This document shows, piece after piece, positions 27,562-39,538 of a stretch of DNA of 64,000 nucleotides. Position 1 is the stretch's first letter. The number at the start of each line of letters is the position of its first letter. Origin of the DNA: an uncultured Prevotellaceae bacterium (lineage in GTDB: Bacteria; Bacteroidota; Bacteroidia; Bacteroidales; Bacteroidaceae); NCBI GenBank assembly GCA_947174945.1, contig CAMWKZ010000006.1:1-64000 (forward strand), given 5' to 3'. Both the position numbers and the translations under genes were made by a program. Under the pieces are notes generated by a model, which saw nothing but the letters and a program-made list of their open reading frames with translations, made no database searches and had not been told where the DNA came from.

Positions 27562-28320
27562 ATGGCAAAGAATATTTCATTTACAATAAAGTTCTGGCGC
27601 CAGAATGGCCCCAAGGACGCAGGTCATTTCGATACCCACGAAATGCACGATATCCCCGATGACACCTCTTTCCTCGAGATGCTTGACATCTTGAACGAGG
27701 AGCTTATCAACGAAGGCAAGGAGCCCTTCGTGTTCGACCACGACTGCCGCGAGGGTATCTGCGGTATGTGCTCTTTGTATATTAACGGTACGCCTCATGG
27801 CCGTACAGAGCGCGGTGCTACCACCTGCCAGCTCTATATGCGCCGTTTCAACGACGGTGACGTTATCACTGTTGAGCCTTGGCGCTCTGCAGCCTTCCCT
27901 GTTATTAAGGACTGCATGGTCGACCGCAATGCCTTCGATAAGATTATTCAGGCTGGCGGTTACACCACTATCCGCACTGGTCAGGCTCAGGATGCCAACG
28001 CTATCCTTATTCCGAAGGAGGATGCCGACGAGGCTATGGATTGCGCCTCTTGCATCGGTTGTGGTGCCTGCGTAGCCGCTTGTAAGAACGGCTCAGCCAT
28101 GCTCTTCGTTTCGTCTAAGGTGGCTCAGCTTGCCCTCCTTCCTCAAGGTCGCGTAGAGGCTGCCCGTCGTGTGAAGAACATGATTGCCAAGATGGATGAG
28201 CTCGGCTTCGGTAACTGCACCAACACCCGTGCTTGTGAGGCCGTCTGTCCGAAGAACGAAACCATCGCCAACATCGCTCGTCTTAACCGCGAGATGATTA
28301 AGGCCAAGATGGCAGACTAA
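27562..28320 (+). CDS. Fumarate reductase/succinate dehydrogenase iron-sulfur subunit
   Basis: 252 aa; [45 protein letters not shown]. Confidence 0.96.
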   Translation: MAKNISFTIKFWRQNGPKDAGHFDTHEMHDIPDDTSFLEMLDILNEELINEGKEPFVFDHDCREGICGMCSLYINGTPHGRTERGATTCQLYMRRFNDGDVITVEPWRSAAFPVIKDCMVDRNAFDKIIQAGGYTTIRTGQAQDANAILIPKEDADEAMDCASCIGCGACVAACKNGSAMLFVSSKVAQLALLPQGRVEAARRVKNMIAKMDELGFGNCTNTRACEAVCPKNETIANIARLNREMIKAKMAD

Positions 28321-28341
28321 GCAATATACATTATTATAATA

Positions 28342-28376
28342 AGAGCGCCACAGGCATATAACCTGTGGCGCTCTTG
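28342..28376 (+). terminator. Intrinsic terminator after the fumarate reductase operon
   Basis: AAGAGCGCCACAGG-catataa-CCTGTGGCGCTCTT, 14-bp perfect stem. Confidence 0.8.
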
Positions 28377-28412
28377 TTAGGTATTTCATAGAGTTTACGT
28401 TAGATTTGAGTT

Positions 28413-28970
28413 ATGACAGAAAAGGAAAAATGCGCCAAAGGGTTGCTATACGATGCCAATTACGATACCGAGTTAATCCAAGAAAGGTTAGCTTGTCAAG
28501 AGCAGTGTTTTAATTTTAACAGCTTGCGTCCGTCTGAAGTTACAGCAAAGGCGGAAATAATATCACACTTATTTGGTAGGACAGGTAACGGATTTACCAT
28601 ATTAGCCCCTTTCACTTGTGACTATGGTTATAACATAGAGATTGGAGATAGTTTCTTTGCTAATTACAATCTCGTCATTCTTGATGCAGCAAAAGTGTCT
28701 TTTGGAGATAATGTATTTATTGGCCCTAATTGCTCTTTCTATACCGCTATCCATCCACTTGATTCCGAAAGACGTAATCAGGGTTTAGAATGTGCAAAGC
28801 CCATTGTTGTTGGAAATAACGTATGGTTTGGTGGTAATGTGGTAGTTCTGCCCGGGGTAACCATTGGTGATGATTGTGTAATAGGTGCAGGTAGCGTCGT
28901 AACGAAATCTGTTCCAGAATTTTCTGTAGTTGCTGGAAATCCTGCCCGCATAATTAGAACTTTGAAATAA
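28413..28970 (+). CDS. Sugar O-acetyltransferase (maltose/galactoside acetyltransferase family)
   Basis: 185 aa; left-handed beta-helix hexapeptide repeats; FTCDYGYNIEIGDSFFANYNLVILD, VGNNVWFGGNVVVLPGVTIGD. Confidence 0.9.
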   Translation: MTEKEKCAKGLLYDANYDTELIQERLACQEQCFNFNSLRPSEVTAKAEIISHLFGRTGNGFTILAPFTCDYGYNIEIGDSFFANYNLVILDAAKVSFGDNVFIGPNCSFYTAIHPLDSERRNQGLECAKPIVVGNNVWFGGNVVVLPGVTIGDDCVIGAGSVVTKSVPEFSVVAGNPARIIRTLK

Positions 28971-28992
28971 AAGCAGTACCTTTGCAGCGCGA

Positions 28993-30384
28993 ATGAGAAC
29001 TGAGAAAGATATGGAGAACCTGCAACGTGATAGTATTGACTTCGGACAGATGAACATTCCGTCGTTGTTCTGCAAACTGTTTTTTCCTACGCTGATGGGG
29101 ATGATATTCAATGCAATGCTCAATGTGGCTGACGGTATGTTTGTGGGGCACGGAGTGGGCAGCGATGCACTGGCTGCCATCAACATTGTTGCACCGCTAT
29201 TTACGATTACCACGGGCATCGGACTTATGTTTGGTATTGGCGCATCGGTGGTGGCCAGCGTACATCTGTCGCGTGGCAATATCAAGGCGGCCAATATCAA
29301 CGTCACACAAGCCTTTATAGTGTCGCTACTCGTTATGTTGGCAATAGTGGTGGCTGTTGGTCTGTTTCACGAACAATTCATTCGCCTGCTCGGTGGTAGC
29401 GACCAGCTTCTGCCCTATGCCCGCGACTATTTGTTGCTCTTGCTGCCAGGCTGCCCATTCCTGCTGCTTGAGAGTATAGGGCTTATGCTGATACGCCTCG
29501 ACGGTTCGCCACGCTATGCTATGATGTGCAACATAGTGCCGGCACTGATAAACATTGTACTCGACTATATGTTCATCTTCCCTTTTGGCATGGGTGTCGG
29601 TGGTGCTGCTTTGGCCACATCGCTGGGATGTGCCGTAGGTGGAGTGATGGTTGTGTGGTATTTTGCACGCTGTTCGCAGACGCTGAGGATGTACAGACTG
29701 AAGTTGTCGCGTACAAGTCTGCGGCTCACCATACGCAATGTGGGGTATATGACAAGGCTCGGCGCATCGGCTTTTCTCACCGAGATAGCCATGTCGGTAA
29801 TGATGCTTACGGGCAATTACGTCTTCATCCGTCAGATGGGCGAGGCTGGTGTGGCAGCGTTCAGTATAGCCTGCTATCTGTTTCCTCTGGTCTTCATGGT
29901 CAACAATGCTGTGGCGCAGGCTGCCCAGCCCATCATCAGCTATAACTACGGGGCAGGCAACGCTGCGAGAGTGCGCAAGGCATTGCGTACAAGCCTTGTG
30001 GCAGGCAGTATCTGCGGTTCGCTGGCTACGGTCTTGCTCTGTGTCTTCTCTGAGCCTATCGTTGGGCTTTTTCTCTCACCCGAATATCCTGCCCATGCCA
30101 TTGCCGCAAGTGGCATACCAGTATATGCCTCATGTGCGCTGTTCTTCGCCCTTAACATAGCCTTCATAGGCTATTACCAAAGCATTGAGCGTCCTATACG
30201 AGCCACCGTTTATACGCTCCTGCGTGGCATTATCCTGCTTGTACCCGCCTTTCTCATCTTGCCTGCGCTGTATGGCAATACAGGGGCATGGCTGGCCATA
30301 CCATGCGCCGAAGCACTCACGCTTGTAGTCATCGTAGCAGATTTTTATATTTCAGTTTTGGCAAAGTCTGGCAGATTAGCGTAA
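28993..30384 (+). CDS. MATE family efflux transporter
   Basis: 463 aa; 12-TM MatE pattern, VADGMFVGHGVGSDALAAINI, NNAVAQAAQPIISYNYGAGN. Confidence 0.92.
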   Translation: MRTEKDMENLQRDSIDFGQMNIPSLFCKLFFPTLMGMIFNAMLNVADGMFVGHGVGSDALAAINIVAPLFTITTGIGLMFGIGASVVASVHLSRGNIKAANINVTQAFIVSLLVMLAIVVAVGLFHEQFIRLLGGSDQLLPYARDYLLLLLPGCPFLLLESIGLMLIRLDGSPRYAMMCNIVPALINIVLDYMFIFPFGMGVGGAALATSLGCAVGGVMVVWYFARCSQTLRMYRLKLSRTSLRLTIRNVGYMTRLGASAFLTEIAMSVMMLTGNYVFIRQMGEAGVAAFSIACYLFPLVFMVNNAVAQAAQPIISYNYGAGNAARVRKALRTSLVAGSICGSLATVLLCVFSEPIVGLFLSPEYPAHAIAASGIPVYASCALFFALNIAFIGYYQSIERPIRATVYTLLRGIILLVPAFLILPALYGNTGAWLAIPCAEALTLVVIVADFYISVLAKSGRLA

Positions 30385-30393
30385 TCAATGAAA

Positions 30394-30687
30394 TTACCCC
30401 ATTCGTCCAGTCAGAAGCTCTGTTTCAAGTATGCTGTATATATAAGCTGTGCTTTGCGAAAATAAGCCTGTTTGCAAGTTCAGAATCTTACTATATGTTT
30501 CAGAGTTGTACACTCTGTTCAGAGCCTCTTTCATTGATAGATTACATTCTTTTATCAATCTCAAAGCCAGTTCCTTCACAAGTTCTTCTATCATAAAGGT
30601 TGACTTCGAATGAGCGTAGACAGATGTCTCATTATCAGTCAGTCGAACGTTAACCAGCTCAATATTAGTCAAAGTCTCTTTATTCAT
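30394..30687 (-). CDS. Small protein, third gene of the DUF3791/DUF3990 cassette
   Basis: 97 aa; start/stop overlap of 4 nt with the upstream DUF3990 gene. Confidence 0.65.
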   Translation of the reverse strand: MNKETLTNIELVNVRLTDNETSVYAHSKSTFMIEELVKELALRLIKECNLSMKEALNRVYNSETYSKILNLQTGLFSQSTAYIYSILETELLTGRMG

Positions 30688-31163
30688 AGCTTCCTCAGAT
30701 ATTTTAATGACCGTTCTGTGCTAAAAAAGTATTGGTAGGTTTCACCGCCCATGTGTTCAATCTCTTTTATAAACTGAGTCACGTCAATAATTCTTGCATT
30801 CAGCCTTCGCAGTTGATAACCTACTGTGTCGTTTGCTATAGGTCCAAATACAATATCATACTGGTGTCGTTGTTCATGGGATTTATTATCTCTGTTGAGT
30901 TGAATAAACTCACCCCATTCCATGCAGTAATGCTCAAATCGTCTATACCCTTCTCCCAGTTCTGCTAAGGCTTTTTCTTCGTCAAACTCAAACTGTGTGA
31001 CAACTGGGTTGCCGCCAAAAATTAAAGACTTCTTAGCAGCCATTTCCTGAGCTTGTGTCATATCAGCTGAAAGATAAAAGCCTATTCCAAAGTCCTTGCC
31101 AGGTTTTGACTTGCTAAAGTCGATAGTCTCTATCTCGACATTTGACCCGTGATACAGAATCAT
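30684..31163 (-). CDS. DUF3990-like protein (ADP-ribosyltransferase-like fold)
   Basis: 159 aa; ILYHGSNVEIETID..., DFGIGFYLSADMTQAQEMA resembling ART H-Y motifs. Confidence 0.75.
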   Translation of the reverse strand: MILYHGSNVEIETIDFSKSKPGKDFGIGFYLSADMTQAQEMAAKKSLIFGGNPVVTQFEFDEEKALAELGEGYRRFEHYCMEWGEFIQLNRDNKSHEQRHQYDIVFGPIANDTVGYQLRRLNARIIDVTQFIKEIEHMGGETYQYFFSTERSLKYLRKL

Positions 31164-31384
31164 GCTAATTTCCCTCCATTCTTACGACAATACAAGGTTA
31201 AATCTTCTACCACACCTTCAAACGACTGGGTATGCTCTACGTTATAGAACTCATCCACGAAATCTATTCCCTTGAAGCGTTCCAGATAACGATATGCCTG
31301 CTGCGAATTTAGCGAGAACTTATCAGCAAATTCATTGACTACGGCAATGATATAAGCTACTTTATCTTCCAATCTAACCTCCAT
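31160..31384 (-). CDS. DUF3791-like small protein
   Basis: 74 aa; VAYIIAVVNEFADKFSLNSQQAYRYLERFKGIDFVDEFYNVEHTQSFEGVVEDL; 4-nt overlap with the downstream gene. Confidence 0.75.
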   Translation of the reverse strand: MEVRLEDKVAYIIAVVNEFADKFSLNSQQAYRYLERFKGIDFVDEFYNVEHTQSFEGVVEDLTLYCRKNGGKLA

Positions 31385-31536
31385 AGTCTTTTGAGTTAAA
31401 TATTACTTTATGTGGCAAAAGTACGATAAAGTTCTGATATTTCCAAGAGTTTATCCATCTTTCTTTGTTACATACCCTATGAAGTTATTCTATATATCCC
31501 CCAGTTCGGAATAAAAATATTGTGCTTTTTTATAAT

Positions 31537-31657
31537 AGTATCTCCTTCGGGTAGCTCCAGTATCTATTTCGGTATGTTTTAGTATCTGTTTATATAGTAA
31601 ACAGATACTGTTTAATGTGGAAATAGATACTGGAGCTACCCGAAGGAGATACTGGAG
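31537..31657. repeat. Palindromic dispersed repeat, copy 2
   Basis: AGTATCTCCTTCGGGTAGCTCCAGTATCTATTTC...GAAATAGATACTGGAGCTACCCGAAGGAGATACTGGA; homologous to 7698-7822. Confidence 0.8.
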
Positions 31658-31688
31658 GCGGGAAGTTCGTTTGTGTTACGCAATTAAG

Positions 31689-32480
31689 CTATTCTTCATC
31701 GGTCTTCACTAACTCAAAAAAGCTACTTATTTCCTGTTGGTCTATTGCCTGACGAACATTGAAACGCTTTGTCTGGTCCATATATCCCTTGCGTCTCACC
31801 TTTATTTCTATCTGTACGTCTTGTGCATTACTCTCGGTAAGCCCGACAATGTTAAATCCGCGAGTTCCCTTGTAAGGGGTAGTGCCGAGATATAGCTCGT
31901 TAGTGTTTTTCACTTCATTGGGTACACTTGATATTACACGCCACATAATACGTGCTCCCTGCGGTTCCGAGTCAAAGAACCAACGGATAATAGTCTTTTC
32001 CAATGATGTTTGGCCTGGTTTCTCACGTGTTACACGTTCCTGATTGTCATTATTGTTGGTGGTAGTGACATACGTTTCCATCAAGTCATCTTGATAGCTT
32101 GCCTTAAATGGTAAGAAGATTTCCTTTGATTCTGGTTTCATCATCGCACCCGTAGCAGCATCAACTCCCAGACCAGGCAATCCACCAAGCAAAATGTTCC
32201 ATATAGTTGTGCAATTAAATTGTTTCTTTACGCTCACACTCACATCATCATATCCCTTTGCTGAGGCCTTGATAGTGGTAGGCTTAAAACCTCGCTTTAT
32301 CTTTACCTTGTAAGGGAGAAAGATGTTTCTTTCCGTCTTACCATCATAGGTAAGATTAACAGGTGCCGTAACCTCGTCATTTTTGATAGTTACTTTAGCC
32401 TGTGACCCACTGAGAATGGAAGCACACGATGTAAATAACAATGATGCCATAGCACCAATAAGAAGATTGTTTTTGTTCAT
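31689..32480 (-). CDS. Putative lipoprotein
   Basis: 263 aa; lipobox-like SLLFTSCAS near the N-terminus. Confidence 0.75.
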   Translation of the reverse strand: MNKNNLLIGAMASLLFTSCASILSGSQAKVTIKNDEVTAPVNLTYDGKTERNIFLPYKVKIKRGFKPTTIKASAKGYDDVSVSVKKQFNCTTIWNILLGGLPGLGVDAATGAMMKPESKEIFLPFKASYQDDLMETYVTTTNNNDNQERVTREKPGQTSLEKTIIRWFFDSEPQGARIMWRVISSVPNEVKNTNELYLGTTPYKGTRGFNIVGLTESNAQDVQIEIKVRRKGYMDQTKRFNVRQAIDQQEISSFFELVKTDEE

Positions 32481-32527
32481 AACTAACTATTTTTAGAATT
32501 AAATTAAGTAATTACTTCTTTAGTGTT

Positions 32528-32549
32528 CACCCTCCGACAAGGAGGTGTG
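32528..32549. repeat. Hairpin repeat copy (CACCCTCCGACAAGGAGGTGTG)
   Basis: Near-identical palindrome to 32682-32706, in inverted loop orientation. Confidence 0.6.
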
Positions 32550-32681
32550 CATCTTGCTATATTGTAAGGTGTACTCCCTGCTATTTATCATCTTTAGTCC
32601 TAAATGTAATTTTTTATAATTTTATTTGTGATTATTAGATATTTATTGTAATTTTGTGGCCAGATTTATATCGAAAAAGAT

Positions 32682-32706
32682 ACACACCTCCTTGTCGGAG
32701 GTGTGT
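32682..32706 (-). terminator. Probable terminator of the thiamine operon
   Basis: ACACACCTCC-GACAA-GGAGGTGTGT on the - strand followed by ATCTTTTTC. Confidence 0.65.
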
Positions 32707-32780
32707 AATTTATTGGCCAAATTTTGCTTTTTATCTGTTAATTAAGCCAATATTATAGAAGCGAAAAAAAGGATAATATG

Positions 32781-33551
32781 TCAGAATAGCCATAGTGGGC
32801 CGTTTCCTTTGCCTATATGCAGGTTGCGGCCTTGGGCTATGCCTTTGTCTATGACTGCTTTGGCTCCTTTTACGGCATCGGGCAGTGGCAGGCCTGTTGC
32901 CAGTAGTGTGGCGATGGCACTGGATAGGGTGCATCCCGTGCCGTGCAGATTGTGGCTGTCTATGCGTTCAGAGCAATATTCATGTGTGGAGCCGTCACAC
33001 TCATAAAGTATATCGCGCATGATGTTGCCTGTGGCGTGGCCTCCTTTCAATAGAAATGCACAGTGGTAATGGTCTGTAAGGTATCTGCCTATGCTGTCGA
33101 GTTCTTCGTGTTCGGCACCCGCAAGGCGTTGCGCCTCTGGTATGTTTGGGGTGACAAGAGCGCAGAGCGGGAACAGATTTTGCTTGATATATTCTATACA
33201 CCCGTCTGTCATCAGTTGCGTACCGCTGGTGGAAATCATTACGGGGTCGCACACGACAGGCACGTCAAGCTGTGATATGCTATCGACAATAATGTGCGCT
33301 GCCTGCTCATTGGGAATCATTCCGATTTTTACCGCTGCTACGCTTATGTCGCTGAATATGGCATCAAGCTGCGCCCGCAGCATCTCGTCGGGTACGGGCA
33401 TTACCATCGTCACGCCCATTGTGTTCTGGGCTGTTAGTGCTGTGGGCACCGTTACGGCGTAGTGTCCCAGCGACGTTATGGTTTTAATATCCTGCTGTAT
33501 TCCCGCTCCAGCGCTTGTGTCGCTGCCGGCTATGCTTAGTATTGTCTTCAT
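32781..33551 (-). CDS. thiD: Hydroxymethylpyrimidine/phosphomethylpyrimidine kinase
   Basis: 256 aa; MKTILSIAGSDTSAGAGIQQDIKTITSLGHYAVTVPTALTAQNT, HGTGCTLSSAIATLLA. Confidence 0.95.
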   Translation of the reverse strand: MKTILSIAGSDTSAGAGIQQDIKTITSLGHYAVTVPTALTAQNTMGVTMVMPVPDEMLRAQLDAIFSDISVAAVKIGMIPNEQAAHIIVDSISQLDVPVVCDPVMISTSGTQLMTDGCIEYIKQNLFPLCALVTPNIPEAQRLAGAEHEELDSIGRYLTDHYHCAFLLKGGHATGNIMRDILYECDGSTHEYCSERIDSHNLHGTGCTLSSAIATLLATGLPLPDAVKGAKAVIDKGIAQGRNLHIGKGNGPLWLF

Positions 33552-33555
33552 TGTG

Positions 33556-34098
33556 CTATTCCCTCCATGCGTCGCCGAGTATCATCGCGCCGCCAAATCC
33601 CATGTCTTTTACTTCTGCAAGTCGGTCGAAAGTCACGCCTCCAAGTGCATATACCTTGTCGTCTATGATGCCTTCGCTCACTGCTTGCGCAATCTCTCTG
33701 GCGGTAAATGCCGATGTATATCCGCGCTTTGAGATTGAATCGAATATTGGCGATAGTGAAACATAGTTGCATAACGGTTTCCATTCTGTCAGTTCCTTCA
33801 GCGAATGGCAGCTCCGGCTCACGCTCCCCCGCCAACCTTGCGGTGGAGTGGGGAAGCGTGAGTTAAGATGTATGCCGTATAACCCGTAGCGTTCTGCCAG
33901 CAACGGATGGTCATGGATAACCAGACGGCTGTGCCATTCTTGAGGTATCTCGCTTATCAGCCGTTCCATATCGTTCTTTGTTGCTCCCGGTTTGCGCAGG
34001 TGCAACATATCAATGTCCCCTCTGTCAAGCAGCCTTGCTATTGCGTCTGCCTCGCCAGCGAAGAACGAAGGCTTTGTTATTACAATCGTTTTGAACAT
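33556..34098 (-). CDS. Thiamine phosphate synthase-like (ThiE/TenI family)
   Basis: 180 aa; LLDRGDIDMLHLRKPGATK, YVSLSPIFDSISKRGY, VYALGGV. Confidence 0.85.
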   Translation of the reverse strand: MFKTIVITKPSFFAGEADAIARLLDRGDIDMLHLRKPGATKNDMERLISEIPQEWHSRLVIHDHPLLAERYGLYGIHLNSRFPTPPQGWRGSVSRSCHSLKELTEWKPLCNYVSLSPIFDSISKRGYTSAFTAREIAQAVSEGIIDDKVYALGGVTFDRLAEVKDMGFGGAMILGDAWRE

Positions 34099-35213
34099 AA
34101 ATCAAATGAGGCATCCCAGTCTTTCCACACAGGTTCGCGACCCAATTCTTTTAGGCGGCGGTTTATCTCAGCGGCGGTGCGGTCGTCCGACACGGTGAAC
34201 TGCTCCAAGGCTTGCGGATAAGTATAATACCCTCCGGGGTTCACTTTCGACTCTGCCGACATCGTGGTTACGCCGAGTGTACACATATTGTCTCTGATGA
34301 ACTCTGGCTCACGGGTACTATATGATATGTCCACGTCGTGGTCGAAGATACGCATGGCGAAGGTAACCTGCGCCAATTCGCGGTCGCTCACAAGGCAGTT
34401 GGGCTGAAATCCCTCGTTCTGTGCAGGGCGCATACGTGGGAAATTAACCGAGTATTTGGTCTTCCAGTAGTGCTTTTGCAGATAGCGCAGGTGGTAAGCC
34501 ATCATCACTACGTCCGTGCGCCACTCCTTTTCCAAGCCCAGCAGTGCTCCCATTCCTATGGAGTGTACGCCGGCTTGCCCCATACGGTCAAAGCCATTGA
34601 CGCGCCATTCGAAGTTGGATTTCATGCCAGCGGGGTGATATATCTTGTAGTTCTCCCTGTGATATGTCTCCTGAAAACATATAACGCCATTCAGGCCGTG
34701 CTTTGTCAGTTCGTGATACTCCTCGGTTTTCAGTGGCATCACCTCTATCTTGATATTCGAGAAGTACTTCTTTGCTATCTCTATGGCCTTGGCCAGATAT
34801 GGCACACCAGCCTTTGCAGGATTCTCGCCCGTTACGAGCAGGATATTCTCAAACGGTGCCAGTTTCTTGATGGCTTTGTATTCGTTCTCTATCTGCTCTG
34901 GAGTGAGGATAGTTCGCGCCATAGGATTAGAGCGATGGAAACCGCAATAGACGCAGGAGTTGGAACAAGAGTTGGTTATATACAATGGTATGAACATAGA
35001 CATTGTACGTCCGAACCGTTCCTCTGTGTATTTTCTCGACAGTCTGGCCATCTGCTCCAGAAAAGGTTCGGCGGCTGGCGATACCATAGCCATGAAGTCG
35101 TTAACATCGCAGCGCTCCTTGGCCAGTGCCCGCCTGACATCGTTTTCGGTCATCTGAGCAATGCGCTCTGTGGTTTCTTCCCAACTGATATTTAATAATT
35201 CTTCTGAAAACAT
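34080..35213 (-). CDS. thiH: 2-iminoacetate synthase
   Basis: 377 aa; radical SAM CSNSCVYCGFHRSNPMARTILT; VNFPRMRPAQNEGF. Confidence 0.94.
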   Translation of the reverse strand: MFSEELLNISWEETTERIAQMTENDVRRALAKERCDVNDFMAMVSPAAEPFLEQMARLSRKYTEERFGRTMSMFIPLYITNSCSNSCVYCGFHRSNPMARTILTPEQIENEYKAIKKLAPFENILLVTGENPAKAGVPYLAKAIEIAKKYFSNIKIEVMPLKTEEYHELTKHGLNGVICFQETYHRENYKIYHPAGMKSNFEWRVNGFDRMGQAGVHSIGMGALLGLEKEWRTDVVMMAYHLRYLQKHYWKTKYSVNFPRMRPAQNEGFQPNCLVSDRELAQVTFAMRIFDHDVDISYSTREPEFIRDNMCTLGVTTMSAESKVNPGGYYTYPQALEQFTVSDDRTAAEINRRLKELGREPVWKDWDASFDLCSKRL

Positions 35214-35238
35214 TTTATTTCGTTGTATATTTCTTCTG

Positions 35239-37634
<2,396 letters not shown>

Positions 37635-37655
37635 TTAGGAAGTTAAGTATATGTG

Positions 37656-38426
37656 TTATTGCAGAAAGGCTGTCAGTGGCGAACTGGCCTCTGCCGAATT
37701 GCTGACGGCACCCAGTCCTGCCTCGTATGCCCTGCGGCCTGCTATGATGGCTTCTTTGAATGCCACTGCCATCTGTACGGGGTCGCCAGCCACTGCTATG
37801 GCGGTGTTTACAAGACAGCAGTCGGCACCCATCTCCATTGCTTCGGCTGCATGGCTTGGCGCACCTATGCCGGCATCCACCACTACAGGCACCGTTGCCT
37901 GCTCTATGATGATTTGCAGAAAGTCTTTCATGCGCAAGCCTTTGTTTGTACCTATGGGTGCGGCCAGCGGCATGACGGTAGCAGCGCCAGCCTCCTCCAG
38001 ATGCTTGCACAGGGTGGGGTCGGCCTGACAATAGGGCAATACCACAAAGCCCAGCTTTACAAGTTGCTCCGTAGCCTTCAGCGTCTCTACCGAGTCGGGC
38101 AGCAGATAGCGCGGGTCTGGGTGTATCTCCAGCTTCAGCCAGTTGGTGCCGAAAGCCTCTCTCGCCATCTGTGCGGCAAATACAGCTTCTTCAGCGTTGC
38201 GCACTCCCGATGTGTTGGGCAACAGTTGTATGCCGGGGTTCTGCGTGATGTGTGTTAGCAGGTCGTCATGCTTGTCCTCCAGCTCCACCCGTTTCATGGC
38301 CACAGTCACCATTTCCGTCTCACTCGCCTTGATAGCTTCGGCCATCAGGGCATTGTTGTTGAATTTTCCTGTTCCGAGGAACAGACGGGAGTTAAACGTT
38401 CTTCCCGCAATAATCAGTTTGTCCAT
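37656..38426 (-). CDS. thiG: Thiazole synthase
   Basis: 256 aa; [50 protein letters not shown]. Confidence 0.96.
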   Translation of the reverse strand: MDKLIIAGRTFNSRLFLGTGKFNNNALMAEAIKASETEMVTVAMKRVELEDKHDDLLTHITQNPGIQLLPNTSGVRNAEEAVFAAQMAREAFGTNWLKLEIHPDPRYLLPDSVETLKATEQLVKLGFVVLPYCQADPTLCKHLEEAGAATVMPLAAPIGTNKGLRMKDFLQIIIEQATVPVVVDAGIGAPSHAAEAMEMGADCCLVNTAIAVAGDPVQMAVAFKEAIIAGRRAYEAGLGAVSNSAEASSPLTAFLQ

Positions 38427-38431
38427 ATTGT

Positions 38432-39064
38432 TTATTGATGTTTGTTATTTCTAATGAGAGACAGCAGGCACTGCATCTCCTCAACAGGGTCGGAAGCGTT
38501 CAGAACGGCACCGCTCAGTGCCACGCCTGTCACTCCAGTTTGCATGATGCTGGGAATGTCGGCAGCTGTAATGCCCCCTATTGCCACTATGGGCAACCTG
38601 ATACCCGCCTCTGTCATTTGCCGCACGATGTCGCGGTAGCCCTGCAATCCCAATATCGGCGCAAGCCCTTTCTTGGTGGTAGTGAAGCGGAACGGCCCAC
38701 AACCTATATAGTCAGCTCCCGCCTCGGCGTGCGCCTTTACGTCGTCAAAGGTATTCGCCGTGCCACCGATGATGTAGCCGTTGCCTAACAATGCTCTTGC
38801 CTCGGCTATGGGCATGTCGTTCTTTCCGAGGTGTACGCCGTCGGCCTGTAGCTCCTTTACCAGCGCCACACGGTCGTCTATGATGAATTTTGCCCCCGCC
38901 TCGGCACACATCCGCTGCGCTTTCAGCGCCACATTCCTTGCCTCCTCGTGCGTCGCCTCCTTCATACGCAGCTGCACCCATCGGCAACCGCCGTCAAGTG
39001 CGAGACGTATGGAGTCCAGATACGAATAGCGCCCGTTATGGTGTGATATAAACTGCAGTTCCAT
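38432..39064 (-). CDS. thiE: Thiamine phosphate synthase
   Basis: [55 protein letters not shown]; start at 39064. Confidence 0.93.
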   Translation of the reverse strand: MELQFISHHNGRYSYLDSIRLALDGGCRWVQLRMKEATHEEARNVALKAQRMCAEAGAKFIIDDRVALVKELQADGVHLGKNDMPIAEARALLGNGYIIGGTANTFDDVKAHAEAGADYIGCGPFRFTTTKKGLAPILGLQGYRDIVRQMTEAGIRLPIVAIGGITAADIPSIMQTGVTGVALSGAVLNASDPVEEMQCLLSLIRNNKHQ

Positions 39065-39066
39065 TC

Positions 39067-39270
39067 TCAACCTCCGCAAGCGGCCTTGATGATGATAATG
39101 CTGTCGCCCTCGCTCAGCGTTGTAGTTCCCCACTGTGCGCGTTGCACCATTCGCGTGCCCACGGCCATAGCCACTCCACGCTCTGGCAAGTTCAGTTCCT
39201 CTGCCAGTTCCGCAAGGCTCAGGGCCTTGGTCTCGGTCTGTTTGTTGTTGATGTAGATGTTCATGTTCAT
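39067..39270 (-). CDS. thiS: Sulfur carrier protein
   Basis: 67 aa; ends in ...IIIIKAACGG (C-terminal GG). Confidence 0.95.
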   Translation of the reverse strand: MNMNIYINNKQTETKALSLAELAEELNLPERGVAMAVGTRMVQRAQWGTTTLSEGDSIIIIKAACGG

Positions 39271-39301
39271 AGAATAACTATTGGTTTATATACTGAAACG
39301 G

Positions 39302-39338
39302 AAAAACCCGAGTGTCGGCCTAACGCCATCACTCGGGT
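39302..39338 (-). terminator. Riboswitch expression-platform terminator
   Basis: - strand ACCCGAGTG...CACTCGGGTTTTTC between the TPP aptamer and thiS. Confidence 0.75.
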
Positions 39339-39372
39339 ATATTATCTGTCTATTGACAAATCCAGTTATTGT

Positions 39373-39480
39373 GGACTCATTTCCTACGGCAGCATTATCT
39401 GCATCAGGTCAATGGGTATAATCTCAGCCAACAGCCTGTTAGTGTATGATAATACACAACGGAGTGGCACCCCCGAGTAT
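39373..39480 (-). promoter_or_regulatory. TPP riboswitch (THI element)
   Basis: - strand GGGGGTGCC...GGCTGAGATTATACCC...GACCTGATGCAGATAATGCTGCCGTAGGAAATGAG matches the TPP aptamer core. Confidence 0.95.
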
Positions 39481-39538
39481 TTCTTGCCTGCAAAGGTAGT
39501 GTTTTTCTGCGCAACCCCCAAATTAATTCATAAAAATC

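Noticed and set aside
26684-27580. 298-aa - strand ORF opposite the fumarate reductase flavoprotein gene
   Set aside because: Antisense shadow; no domain signature.
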